This document shows, piece after piece, positions 1 through 10,924 of a stretch of 64,000 bases of DNA. Source of the stretch: Pratylenchus scribneri (Eukaryota > Nematoda > Chromadorea > Rhabditida > Pratylenchidae); NCBI GenBank assembly GCA_030063045.1, contig JAQSEB010000181.1:744001-808000 (forward strand). The letters are read 5' to 3'. The notes under the pieces were generated by a model, which did no database searches, was not told the origin of the DNA, and was given only the letters and a program-made list of their open reading frames with translations. Both the position numbers and the translations under genes were made by a program. Positions within the stretch are counted from its first letter, which is position 1. Each line of letters begins with the position of its first letter.

Positions 1-79
1 CCGTTGGCGGATATATCAAAAAAATGCAAATTTTTATATAAACATCTTATTATTTGGAAGTAAATATAAAAAACCGGTT

Positions 80-453
80 GGGGTCATTTCCGTCTCGGCC
101 ATTTCCGTCTCGGCGATTTTGACGAACCATTCATCAGCCAAATAACCAATCAAAATGATCTAAAGTGCTTCTTATACCCCTAAGTATTAGCTATCTATTG
201 GCATATTGATCATCCAAAACTGTAATTTTCTGGCCAAGTTATGGCCATAAATACAAAAATAAAGGTGATATTTCCAAGTTTTTGCCCACAACTTGGCTCA
301 AACTTTACATTTTTGGATGATCAATATATCAGTGGAAAGCCAATAATTTTTGCTATTAAATGCACTTTAAATCATTTAAATTGTTTAATTGGGTGGCGAG
401 CTATAGCTCATCAAAATTTCTGAGACGGAAGTGGCGAGACGGAAAATGTCCCC
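80..453. mobile_element. foldback MITE-like element
   Basis: The two ends are inverted copies: GGGGTCATTTCCGTCTCGG at 80-98 faces a matching GAGACGGAAAATGTCCCC at 436-453. Inside, the arms continue to pair (the segment with GATCATCCAAAA near 210-220 faces TTTTGGATGATCA near 313-325). There is no coding capacity beyond a chance 60-codon frame. No clear target duplication was seen. It is probably a non-autonomous DNA transposon; its superfamily is unknown. Confidence 0.65.
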
Positions 454-538
454 TGCCGATAAGAAAAAAACATGCCTTGCTAATAAATGAGTGAATAATT
501 TTAAAAAAAAATATTTAATAAAAATTTGATTTTTTAAG

Positions 539-711
539 CCGAGGGCTGGCATCGAGTGGAGCATACATTCAAGGGCTATCCAGCTGGCATGCGCTTTTTG
601 CTCTTGTACTGTTCAGGAATGGAACTCGTCCAAGAGAATGAGGAACACCAATATGGGCTTAAATTGGCCAATTTTTCATTGAAAGCATTTTGCGAGAAAA
701 ATATTAAATAA
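539..711 (+). pseudogene. isolated last exon of an F-box/FBA gene (array copy 0)
   Basis: This is an open exon after a TTTTTAAG acceptor, beginning with two split-codon bases, reading GWHRVEHTFKGYPAGMRF and ending in AFCEKNIK and TAA. It matches the last exon of the two genes downstream (2530-2702 and 5263-5429) and the C-terminal strand of the F-box-associated (FBA) domain. No preceding exons with the expected F-box, TIVVTEM or LADEGLTV-type motifs were seen in 1-538, which is occupied by a foldback element. It is therefore probably a remnant of a third array member cut by the transposon. The remaining exon itself has no lesion. Confidence 0.6.
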
Positions 712-960
712 AATGGCAAAATATCGGGAAAGACATTATGAATTAATTTTAATTTATTAATGAACGAATGCAACTTTGATTTTTATTTCTCAATCATTCG
801 TAAATAAAATATTTAAATTTATTCCAATTTTATTATAAATGCAAGCAAAGTTTTGATCGAATTATACTTAGAATTATTTTACATAAAATTATGGAATTCA
901 TAAATAAATTTATTGACAGAAATATATTGAATCAAGAGAAAAACAACATCATTAAAAACA

Positions 961-2702
961 ATGGCCATTGATTTATCAGCTGTATCCGACGATGGATTGA
1001 CATTAATTCTTTTGAGAGTGCCAATCAAAGATTTGATTGGAAAATGCACACAGGTTTAAATTTACAAAAATTATTATTTAAAATAACATAGTTCCAATTA
1101 TATTTAAACATTAAAAATTCTGAAATATTATTAGTCATCGTCACTAATAGAATATTGTTCCGGGTAAATCTTGATGATCCTAAACTGCAATAGTACCGAG
1201 TTTCTTTTGTCAACTCATAAATTTGTTATCTTGAGATCAAAAATCTTATATATCTGAGAACAAAATGAGAATATTAATTTTCCAAAACACACTCAGGTTT
1301 CACCACAATGGAATCGAATTTTATCGGAAAGCTTCTTTTGGCGCCAGAAAATGGAATATGACGGTTATCATTTGGAATGGCCCAAATTAGTTGGCCTCTC
1401 CACTCGCGCATTCCAAACTTTGGCATTGAAACATTGTTTTAATCGAAATTTCCTGAATGATAGTTGGGATTTCGAATTGCAAAATATAGAGAGTCTAACA
1501 TTGGATTCGAGATGGGAGGCATCTAAAATTAAAAAAGACGATAATGATATCAGGTTATTTAACTACTTGTTATCAAAAATTATAAAAGATGGATATTTTT
1601 TGCAGCTTATTTGCTCGAATCGAAAATCCGCCTTTATTTCTTGATGGTGAACCAAAAATTCCACCAGGTTTAGAAAATCCAACAGCCTGTATTGCTATTG
1701 GTTATCGAAAATTCAAAAAGCATATGATCATCAAATTGTCGGATGAGGGATTGACAGTTATTAAGCTTTTTAATAATAATTATTTCCCTGATGGAATTCA
1801 CGATTTTTTCATTAAAGGATGAAATCATGGACAATTTCCGCCCGACAATTGTTGTCACGGAAATGATCGCAAATCGTCGGGATTGCAATTCCTTGTATGA
1901 AATGTTTTGTTCCCTCGAAAACAGCATTGATGATGAGGATGCGGATCCATATGACAATTTTCAAGATGCTATTCCAAACGAAGATCAACGAGAATATCGG
2001 GAAGAACGCAGGGATGAGAATGACCAATGGGTTGGCGTGTTAATCACAATAGAATTTAAACATTCGGAAGGTACAATATTTAAATGAATTTTTTATAACA
2101 TTTTAAACTTTCAATGATTTTTTGTTAGATTAAGTAATGAGCAGATTTATATGCATAAATTGTAATTCCAACATAGGATTTTGACAAAAATTCATTAAAC
2201 TAGCAAAAACATTTTTATACAATTGTTGCCAAAAAATTATGTAAAACAAAGTTAGATAAATAATTTTATATATATCATGAAAATATATTTTTGTTCAACA
2301 AATGGATATAGACATAAAAAATGCATTTTTATAAATCTGCTTCCTAAATTAGGTCAAAAGAATAAATTATTGGAATTAAAGGCATAGTAAAAAATTTCGG
2401 TATTGTCGACGTTGTTTTCCCTTTTTTGTATAAAATTAAAAAATGAAGGTCCCCTATATTTGTCATATAAATATAATAATAGAATTAGTAACAACAAAAT
2501 TTTATTTACACTTATTGTCATAAATTAAGCTGAAGGTTGGCATCTAGTGGAGATTGTATTCAAGGATTATCCAATTGGCATGCGCTATTTAACCTTAGAC
2601 TGTATTGGAATGGGGAGTCCACGAAATATGAATGGCCTTTATGGACTTAAATTGGCCAATTGTTCCGTAAAGGCTTTGTGCGAGAAAAATGCAGCAAAAT
2701 AA
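961..2702 (+). CDS. F-box/FBA domain protein, intact copy (5 exons)
   Basis: Exons by eye: 961-1053, 1297-1553, 1606-1756, 1818-2070 and 2530-2702. All GT-AG junctions are frame-consistent, giving about 308 residues. The N-terminus is an F-box (residues 1-55: LSAVSDDGL, RVPIKD, then VSPQWNRILSESFFWRQKM). The rest matches an F-box-associated (FBA) domain: DNFRPTIVVTEM and NRRDC in exon 4, then WHLVE, KDYPIGMRY and LKLANCS in exon 5. The family's known role is to dock substrates to SKP1-cullin ubiquitin ligases through the F-box, with FBA binding the target, often a glycoprotein. Two damaged relatives flank it on the same strand, so it is the intact member of a tandem family. A SKP1-like gene occurs at 48.9 kb; a direct partnership is only inference. 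Confidence 0.8.
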
Positions 2703-3650
2703 AGCAGAATATTTGAAAAGAAAACATGAATCGATTTTAATTTATTGTTCACATTTTGTTTTGATCTCTCAGAAATAAAGAAAATTATTTCTTAATTTAC
2801 CTATTCTATTAATAAAAATGTAGTTTTATCGAATTATATTGATTGAATTATTTAAATAAATTATTATTCAAAAAATTTAGAATTTTTTATTGTCAGAAAA
2901 GTTTAATTAAGAATCATAATCAAAAACAATGCCCATTGATTTATCATCTGTATCGGACAATGGATTGGCATTGATTCTGTTGAGAGTGCCAATCAAAGAT
3001 TTTGATCGGAAAATGCACTCAGGTTTAAATTTTGTTTTTAATTGATGAAATTTTTGGAAATATGAAAATCGGTTAAAATAATTTTCTCAATTGCTATACT
3101 ATTTTAGTATTTATTTAATTTGAAATATTAAAGTTCTCAATTCTCATTCCAAATTACTCAATAGTCAATACATATTCTTTAACATTAGCGAATTCACCCA
3201 ATATCAATTTTATTTCCAATACACAAATAGATTCTTTTTTTTTAAAATTATAATCCAATAAATTTGAATAAAAAATTAAATATTAAAAAAGAATTCTTTT
3301 CGAAGAAGAGATGAAGTTGAGGATGATCTTCATCATCCTTTTTTCCCTTCCAGTCTCCAAAGTCCAGTAGTGCCAAAAAGAGAAAATTTAATTTTCAAAA
3401 TCACAGGTTTCACCGCAATGGAATCGCATCTTATCGGAAAGCTTCTTTTGGCGAAACAAAATGGACTACGATGGATATCATTTGAATTGGCCCAAATTGA
3501 TTGGCATTTCCACCAAATCATTTCAATCGATGGCACTCAAACACTATTTCAATCGAAATTTCATCAAGGATAGTTGGAATTTGGAATTGCATAATGAACA
3601 TAGCCTAACATTGGATCCAAGATGGAAGCATCTTCATGTTATTTGGCGAG

Positions 3651-4082
3651 GGGTGTGCATTTTTTTGTCGACAAAATTAAATTCTTTTGTCGACAAAATG
3701 CATTCTTTTGTCGACAAATCAGTTTTTGGAGTATAACAGTTTAGTGGTTTGTCCTAGACCCATAAACCTTATACCCAATTTATAGAGCTGATCGAGATGC
3801 GTCGATTGATATATAGTTTATCGTGGTTTGGCCAAAATTCAAAGTATTAAACCGTTTAAACCCTATTTTGATTTTTGGTTTATAACTCTTTTAGTTTTGA
3901 ACCAAACCCCGACAAACTATATATCAATCGACGCGTCTCGATCAGCTCTATAAATTGGGTATAAGGTTTATGGGTCTAGGACAAACCACTAAACTGTTAT
4001 ACTCCAAAAACTGATTTGTCGACAAAAGAATGCATTTTGTCGACAAAAGAATTTAATTTTGTCGACAAAAAAATATTATCTC
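3651..4082. mobile_element. palindromic (foldback) element with 9-bp direct repeats, inside F-box copy 2
   Basis: Two arms of about 190 bp, each containing TTTTTTTGTCGACAAAA, CAGTTTTTGGAGTATAACAG and GACCCATAAACC, face each other around a short centre at about 3850-3895. The 9-mer TTTGGCGAG lies immediately outside on both sides (3642-3650 and 4083-4091), as expected for a target-site duplication of Mutator-like length. The inner part (ACGCGTCTCGATCAGCTC) recurs in degraded form elsewhere (about 46.27, 49.7, 50.9, 56.4, 60.0 and 60.55 kb). It has no coding capacity and is probably non-autonomous. Confidence 0.75.
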
Positions 4083-4639
4083 TTTGGCGAGCGGAGGATG
4101 ATGGATACGAGTTCGGTTTTTTTCGTTTGCTATTTTCTCAAATTGATCGTTTTAATCGTATTCGATCTTTACTCTTTAGTTCCCAACAATTAATAGAAAT
4201 CCAAGTTGTTTTTAAATAATTTAAAATATAATAATATGGAATGAAATAACTCATATAATGAGATATGGATATATTGAAGATGGAAATGGGGCAACAAATA
4301 TAGGAAGAGAAATCAGAAGATTTTGTCAAAACTATCGAGATATTGGGATCCTTGAGTGATGGGTGGAGTCTCTGGTCAATCATATTTCTTCTTCTGGGCG
4401 GACGTCCAGTCCTGCTAATCTCAATAAATCAAAAAGATTTAAAAAATATCATATTTTTACAGCAACTTGAATCGAATCGAAATTCCACCAAAATTTCGTG
4501 ATGGTCAGCCGGAAATTCCACCATTATTTGACAAACCAATTGCAGCTTGCGTGGCCGTTGGTAGAGATTTTTTAAGAAAACGTATTGTAATCAAATTGGC
4601 CGATGAAGGATTGACAGTTAAATCAACAAAAAAAGGAAT

Positions 4640-4870
4640 AATATGAATTTATCCAAAAAACACTGGATTTGTCAAAAATTTTTCGTGTTGAAAAATATTA
4701 TTTTTTAGGCCATATAACTTGGCCATAACTAAGTATATGGCTAAGGGTTGGTTCAGTGCCAAGATGTGTAAAGGGGCTATGTGTTAGGGAATCTTAAAGA
4801 AGTCTGATTTTGCCAAGTTATATATGGCCTCAAAAAAGATTTTGGAAAAATTCAGTGTTTTTGGACAAAT
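4640..4870. repeat. small inverted repeat in intron 3 of F-box copy 2
   Basis: AACACTGGATTTGTCAAAAATTTTTCGTG followed by GGCCATATAACTTGGCC faces CCAAGTTATATATGGCC and TTCAGTGTTTTTGG. This explains why this intron is about 300 bp against about 60 bp in the sister gene. A related half occurs at about 58,735-58,820. Confidence 0.5.
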
Positions 4871-5620
4871 TAAATGACTTCCTTAAAAAATTATTTATAA
4901 AAGAATTCGCTTTTTCTGAAGGACGAAATTATGGACAATTTCCGCCCGACCATTGTTGTTACTGAAATGGTAGCAAATCGTCGGGATTGCTCTTCTACAT
5001 ATATCATGAATTGTTCATTGGAAGTCAGCAAAGATGCGAATCAATATGGCCTTTTTCGATACAATAATCTAAATGAAGATCAACATGAACTCCGCAATCA
5101 TTACAGAGATCAGGATGGCCAATGGGTTCAAGAAGGAATCACTTTACAATTCAAACAATGGCAAGGTATAATTTTAAATTAATTCACTTAAGGATATCAA
5201 TAAAATTTAATTATTAATATTTTACTATAATATTTATATTAATTAAAAATTCAATTTATTAGTTGAGAGCTGGCATCGGGTGGAGCTTATATTCAGGGAT
5301 TATCCAGTTGGCATGCGTTATTTGAATTTGTTTATCAAAGGTTTAATCAATTACCAATACGCGGAAGGCCAATATGAAATCAAACTGGCCAATTGTTCTG
5401 TGAAAGCTTTTTGCGAGAAAAATGCATAATTAAAATATGAGTTTAAAATTTGTTTTGATTTCTTCTTTAATAAATAAATGTGTCTTTAATTTGTTCCATT
5501 TTATTAAAAATTAATAATTATTGATCAAATTATCTGCTGAATCATTTTATATAAATTATTCAATTCACAAATAAATTTATTAGATTTATTCAATAAAATA
5601 TCAACATCATCAAAGATAAT

Positions 5621-6070
5621 GGCCCTACAAAAAATGATCAACAGCATTAAAGAGGTTAATTAGAATATTTTTAATATTAAAACATTATATTTTTAGGCAT
5701 TGAAGGCAAAAAAATACATTTTTGGAGTAAATTTATATCAAAATATTTAAAATTTGATAAAAAAATTTTTGGCGCGGGTAATATATAGCCATGCCATAGC
5801 CATTTATGTTTGTGGCGCTCACTTTAAGAGTCAAATATTCACCATAAAAAAAAGATAATTTACGAAATTTCAAATGTTGCCTTGTATTTAACAAAGTAAT
5901 TGACCCCATTTATTCTAATTTATTCATAGCAATTGTGGCTCCCAGACTTGATAAAATTCGGTGCAGCTTACCAAGATGGTATTCGATAAAATATTATATT
6001 ACAAACTTGATGCAACATTTGTCTTCAACAACCCCGATAACAACAGAAAGCAATTTTTTTAAATCAACCC
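5621..6070 (+). other. possible small multi-exon gene, not recognised
   Basis: An ATG at 5621 opens a 12-codon stretch ending at a GTTAAT donor. A TTTTTAG acceptor then leads to a 10-codon exon reading ALKAKKYIFG before GTAAAT, and a further acceptor at about 5929 leads either to a short frame closing at TAA near 5978 or to a longer frame closing near 6080. The phases fit a peptide of about 41 residues. There is no family match and support is weak. The stretch may equally be non-coding. Confidence 0.2.
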
Positions 6071-6311
6071 AAATTTGTTAGGGAGCCAAATAGAATAGGT
6101 GTTGAATATAAGGGCATATTTCAATTTTTCTATCAATTTTACCAAAAATTTATAAGCCTGATATTGGTGTGAAATAACAATTTAAAAATGGAATATGTAA
6201 TAAAAATGTATATTTCAATAAATTAACTTTATCGGATTTATTGAAAACTGCTGGATGCATAAAAAACACAAAATGGCCACAAACAATTCAATTGTTTTTA
6301 ATTCATCGCCT

Positions 6312-8276
6312 CTATTTGTGCTCATGTTTCCCGCGAATATACAAACATCCATTTGACTTCAAATAAATTCCCTTAATTGGACATCTTTCACCATTTATCG
6401 CTTCCTTTTTGCAATACAAATTCAATGTTTGCTGACTGTTAAAAATTCTTGTAAAGCCAAATTTGTTGCGCAATATCTCATTTGGAATATTATGCTGATT
6501 GCCAATTTTCGAATGAAAAGGCCAAACTTTACCAAGATGATCCACATAATCATCGCCAACACTGGGATTCTTATTAAATACAAATTATGAAATTTAAGTA
6601 GATGAAACCCATAAATGTTATAATTTTTGGAAAGCTCAAATTCCTTCTACAAAATTATCATAGTTTATAAAATATTCCGCAATGGATTAATTTTTTGAAG
6701 TTAAAGAAATAAACTAAAATTTTCAAAATTTGAAATCATTTTTAGAAATGTCTTCACTATTAAAAGAAAAGCAAAATTTAAATAGAAAATTACAATTTTA
6801 TTTATTTTAATAAAATCTCTCGAAAAAATTGTTTTATCATACGAAAATTAATTTCTATTTTTAATTTTGAAAAAATATATATATGTAAAATTGTACCCAC
6901 CTTTTCTCTAAGTATATGATTATGTTCTCCACGAGTGTATAAACAACCATTTGATTTTAAATAAATTCCGGCAAATTTGCATTTCCCATTAGGCCCGTTT
7001 TCTTTTTGACAGCCTAAGTTCAATCCTAATCCAGTTTTTCGAATGTTATTAAAGCCAAATTTGTTAAGAAATATTTCACGTTTCACGTTTTTTCCAATTT
7101 CCTTGTTAAAATTCCAGATTTTGCCAAAAATATCCACATAATCGTCTCCAATATTTTGTGGTTTTTTCTATAAAATTTTTTAGTAATCTAATTATTAATT
7201 ATTTTCACCAATAAAATACCCCTCTTTTTGCGTGTTGATGTTCTCCACGAGTGTACAAACATCCATTTGATTTCAAATAAATTCCAGCAAATGGGCATTT
7301 TCCACCATTAGGATTTCTTTTTGTGCAATACAAATTTAAAGTTGTTATGCCTTTATGAATGTCTTTAAAGCCAAATTCTGTGAGAAATTTATCATTTGAA
7401 ATATTTTTTCCTATGTTGGCATGAAAATTCCATAATTTGCCATATTGGTCAACATAATCTCGTTCAAGGGTTGATTGTGATATTAAGGGCGCATTTGTCT
7501 AAAGGAGTAAAAATAGAATTTAATTAAAATTTAAACAAAAATATAATATATTAATAACAGTATTGACAAAAGTATTAATAATTCTCCACCTACAGAAATA
7601 AATTTATCAACATAAATTTATAAAATTTAATATGGCATTTTCATGGTAAGGTATGGTTAAAATTGGCATTATCGTAACAATATGATAACATTTGAGGATT
7701 AAGATGGAAGAATTGTATTAAGTTTTTTACTAAACTAGAAAAAAGATTTTAGGAGTTTTTTAGGATTAAATTTTGTATTTATAGTGAAGATTTTTAAAAA
7801 TACATATTTGATATAAGTGGCTTACTTTTTCTTCTTCCTTTTTCCTATTTCCCGCATTTCCCATTCGATGATTGTGTTTATTCCGTGTGTAAATGATTGA
7901 ACATGACTTCAGAAAAATTGCCTTGAATTTGCATTGTTTGATTTGGCAATGGAATTGTCGAGTCAATTTTTCCTCCTTTCCAACAATCATTCCACCCATT
8001 TTGTTTTGGCACCATTCCTTCAAATGTTTTTCATCCAAAATTTTGCTGCCAAATTCCCAGCATGTTCCCGAATTATCCATGAAGTCGGGTTCATCATCTT
8101 CTTCATTTTTTCCTTCATCAATCACACCTGCATCCTCCTTTTCATCTTCAATTTGTGCTTTATCTTCATCTTCCTCGTCCTCCTTGCCTAATAATATTTA
8201 ATGCAAAATATTTAAAATTTTCAATTTTACAATTATTATCAATACAGATATTTTTGCAGCCTTTATCCAAATTCAT
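6312..8276 (-). CDS. protein with four repeated FLYWCH/WRKY-like zinc-binding modules (5 exons)
   Basis: Exons on the minus strand: 8276-8246, 8187-7826, 7498-7220, 7167-6901 and 6569-6312. All splices are in phase, giving about 398 residues. After an acidic N-terminus (KEDEEDEDKAQIEDEKED), each of exons 2-5 encodes one module. The exon 3-5 modules share D-Y-V-D-x2-G-K-x-W-x-F, a C-x(8-9)-C pair, the block GIYLKSNGCLY and a closing H-x-H. The exon 2 module is divergent (CQIKQCKF, KSCSIIYTRNKHNH). C-C-H-H spacing with a strand-rich centre is typical of the FLYWCH/WRKY-GCM1 fold, a DNA-binding or transposase-associated zinc domain, so nuclear DNA binding is the likely role. One module per exon with phase-0 introns points to growth by exon duplication. 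The exact family is not certain. Confidence 0.7.
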
Positions 8277-8449
8277 TTTGTTGCAGAAATTAATCCTTTG
8301 TAATGTAAAATAATCGAAATACACAATTTTAAATTTTTACCTGAAATTTTAATATTAAAAAATCAGTGGTAAATACAAAAATAAATTTGAATTTAAGAAT
8401 TTATTTATTAATAAATCTCCGGATTAGAAAGAAAGAAGCAGATAAAAAT

Positions 8450-8930
8450 AATCGATAAAAAGCCAAGCCAATTAATTCAAGAGAAGAGGGGGTAGAGAAA
8501 AGTTTGCAAGGAATAAATTTTATTTTCTCTACAAATAGTTGCCATTGGTTGACTCAAAACATATGGCCCAAATGTTCAATTTTCCTAGAGGAAATATTCA
8601 CTCATTCCCATTTGTCTAGTTTCGATTTTATGAAAAAAGCAAAGGTAGTACCTTTGATATACGGTTTCGATTTCGATCTTCGAATTCGATGTTTTTGAGT
8701 TTCGACCCCAGTCCTGCACTGATTTGATTTAACAAAATAATAATAATTATTTTTAATTAGTTTTCATCTAATATCACTAAAATCGCTGCACATAATGCAA
8801 AAATGGTCGATAAAAAGCCAAGCGAACTATGCAGAGAGAAAGAGATAAAAAAAGTGGAGAAAAGTGCTCAAAGTATATATCTTTTCTTCAAATGTCATTG
8901 GTCAAACCTGCCCCAAAGATTGCGGTCAAA
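8450..8930. repeat. diverged direct duplication
   Basis: Two similar blocks lie at about 8452-8580 and 8806-8920. Both start CGATAAAAAGCCAAGC, continue through a purine-rich stretch ending AGAAAAGT, and then have TTTCTCTAC or TTTCTTCAAAT followed by CATTGGT. No gene was recognised in 8277-9309. Confidence 0.45.
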
Positions 8931-9309
8931 ACTCAAAAGCTCTCCCAGAAAAATATTTGCTCATTATATTTTTCATCTTCACGCTTCACCAAATATTCCT
9001 CATAGAAAGAACAAATATAAAAATAAATAAATGTACAAAAAATTGCCTCGCACACATTTTCCAACGAAAGAGCATTGGACAAGGGCCATTTCATATTAAT
9101 TTACCCTCCGGACAAAATATAACTCTAACTCCAATCTCAAATATTTTTGCCCTGGGAAATTTTCCCAAAGACATTTTCCAAGTCAAATCTCCAACACATC
9201 GTCAAATGTGAATTTATTACAAAGAGCAAAAAAAACGAAGTCTAAAAAATCTTATTATATCGCCTTCGAAAATCGTTCATTTTCCTAATTACTCGAACTT
9301 TTATTTTAT

Positions 9310-9905
9310 GAATTAAAAACATTTTGGCGAACATTTTCCGGAAGGATTTAAAAACATTTTGGCGAACATTTTCCGGAAAGAATTAAAAACATTTTGGCAA
9401 ACATTTTCCGGAATGAATTAAAAACATTTTGGCAAACATTTTCCGGAAGGATTTAAAAACATTTTGGCGAACATTTTCCGGAAAGAATTAAAAACATTTT
9501 GGCGAACATTTTCCGGAAAGAATTAAAAACATTTTGGCAAACATTTTCCGAAATGAATTAAAAACATTTTGGCAAACATTTTCCGGAATGAATTAAAAAC
9601 ATTTTGGCGAACATTTTCCGGAAAGAATTAAAACATTTTGGCGAACATTTTCCGGAAAGAATTAAAAACATTTTGGCGAACATTTTCCGGAAAGAATTAA
9701 AAACATTTTGGCGAACATTTTCCGGAAAGAATTAAAAACATTTTGGCGAACATTTTCCGGAAAGAATTAAAAACATTTTGGCGAACATTTTCCGGAAAGA
9801 ATTAAAAACATTTTGGCGAACATTTTCCGGAAAGAATTAAAAACATTTTGGCGAACATTTTCCGGAAAGAATTAAAAACATTTTGGCGAATATTTTTTGG
9901 AAAGA
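9310..9905. repeat. 35-bp tandem satellite, about 17 copies
   Basis: The unit is about 35 bp, built from AATTAAAAACATTTTGGCG followed by AACATTTTCCGGAAAG. The left copies carry G/A variants (GGCGAAC or GGCAAAC) and alternative junctions (GGAAGGATTT, GGAATGAATT). The right half is nearly homogeneous, which suggests recent expansion there. It is non-coding and lies about 0.3 kb left of the first Polinton gene. Confidence 0.95.
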
Positions 9906-10035
9906 GGTAAAAATATTTTAGCATACCTACCTTCATGGGGACAGAATCGTAATTTTTGAAATTTTATATTTCAAGAGCACACAATTAATGTCTCGGCAAA
10001 CATTGATAAAATTTTAAATGGCTCGAAATTGGAAA

Positions 10036-10100
10036 ATTGAATTTTTCCCCATATTAGTAGTAAGTAAAATAGTTTTAAAGCCTGGCTCCCAGGAATTTCG
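10036..10100 (+). repeat. left copy of a 60-bp inverted pair (partner at 35.04-35.11 kb)
   Basis: TAGTAAGTAAAATAGTTTT and AAAGCCTGGCTCCC here match the reverse complement of 35,045-35,105 with only a few differences. The pair flanks the Polinton plus the mosaic gene region. It could be relics of long terminal inverted repeats or simply a dispersed repeat. Confidence 0.5.
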
Positions 10101-10195
10101 GCATTATTTATTCACATTTATTCAAAATAAAAATTCAAATTGAATAAATTCAAATTATCTTTTTTGATAATTGATTATTTTAATTCTTTCATCAT

Positions 10196-10639
10196 CTAAT
10201 TCATTCCATTAATTTGTCTGGAGCATGAACCACAATAACGGTAATAGAAAACGAGACGATTGTCTTCGATTTCGAAAAATGGAAATTCATGGAAGCATTC
10301 CATATAACATTCGTCACACCAAAGCATATCTTCAGGGAGAGTTAAAAAATCCATAACAACCAAAGGTCTTCCATATTTCCCTTCTTCCCAACTGAATTGA
10401 AAAAAGACGAATTCAAGTAGAGAAAGTTGATTGATATTCAGGTGATTTTCCAAACATCGTTTTGCTGTTTGTAGTCGGACATTATTCATACACACGTCAC
10501 AAAAAATTCGTTGTCGTCTAATGCTTGTTACCACAGGTTGACCAGTAATGGTAAGACTTTCAAGAGTGCCTCCGAGAGACAACAATTCACAATCGAAGCA
10601 AATAGATCGAGTTGGGAAAGTGTATGGAGACGAAACCAT
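10196..10639 (-). CDS. Polinton small protein with four CxxC pairs
   Basis: 147 residues starting at an ATG at 10,639. Four knuckles are visible: CFDC near residue 18, FCDVC near 50, WCDEC near 110 and YCGSC near 137. This would fit two zinc ribbons. It is the leftward member of a divergent pair with the gene at 10,925; the shared intergenic region contains GC-rich boxes and a TATA. The 118-residue protein at 20,119 has a similar Cys pair arrangement and the same genomic setting. No enzymatic motif was seen. A regulatory or nucleic-acid-binding early function is inference. Confidence 0.75.
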   Translation of the reverse strand: MVSSPYTFPTRSICFDCELLSLGGTLESLTITGQPVVTSIRRQRIFCDVCMNNVRLQTAKRCLENHLNINQLSLLEFVFFQFSWEEGKYGRPLVVMDFLTLPEDMLWCDECYMECFHEFPFFEIEDNRLVFYYRYCGSCSRQINGMN

Positions 10640-10699
10640 TTTAATAAATGAAAGAAATTAATAAATGAAATGGATGTATTTAATTGGAGTATTTTTAAA

Positions 10700-10870
10700 G
10701 ATAAAAAGGGGTGTGGTCTAATTTCAGATTTGGAAGAATGCCAAAGGGGGCGTGGCTTATTTACTAATTTGGAATCGTGCCAAAAGGGTGTGTCCTTTTT
10801 CCTATCTAAGTGGGAGGAGTTTAGAGGAAAAAGCCGAATCGGTGGGCGGTGCTTTTAGCCTTTATAAGTC
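10700..10870 (+). promoter_or_regulatory. early-type Polinton promoter 1: GC/CACCC boxes plus TATA
   Basis: Four G-rich boxes lie at about 10,707 (AGGGGTGTGGTC), 10,746 (GGGGGCGTGGC), 10,783 (AAGGGTGTGTCC) and 10,842 (GTGGGCGGTGC). A TATA-like TTTATAAG follows at 10,861, 64 bp before the ATG at 10,925. The same box type recurs at 20.53-20.65 kb and 22.60-22.68 kb, always between divergent genes of this element. Confidence 0.65.
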
Positions 10871-10924
10871 GACCGCTTACAGGACTATTCACTCATTTCA
10901 AATCCTCAAAATAAAAATCTTAAA

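Larger units (their letters stand above)
2929..5429 (+). pseudogene. F-box/FBA gene, disrupted copy (frameshift plus foldback insertion)
   Basis: It has the same exon plan as the intact gene upstream: exon 1 2929-3022, exon 2 from 3407, exon 3 4463-4616, exon 4 4922-5165, exon 5 5263-5429. Exon 1 carries one extra T near 2999-3004 relative to its sister, so its end is out of frame with the conserved frame of exon 2 (VSPQWNRILSESFFWR). Exon 2 runs into a palindromic element at 3651-4082, and about 1 base is missing near 3630. Exons 3-5 still read IPPLFDKP, ADEGLT, DNFRPTIVVTEMVANRRDC and GMRYLNL. It is probably a pseudogene; expression of a truncated product cannot be excluded. Confidence 0.7.

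Noticed and set aside
7893..8201. Ser/Phe-rich + strand frames of 85-102 codons
   Set aside because: They are antisense shadows of the acidic exon 2 of the zinc-module gene.
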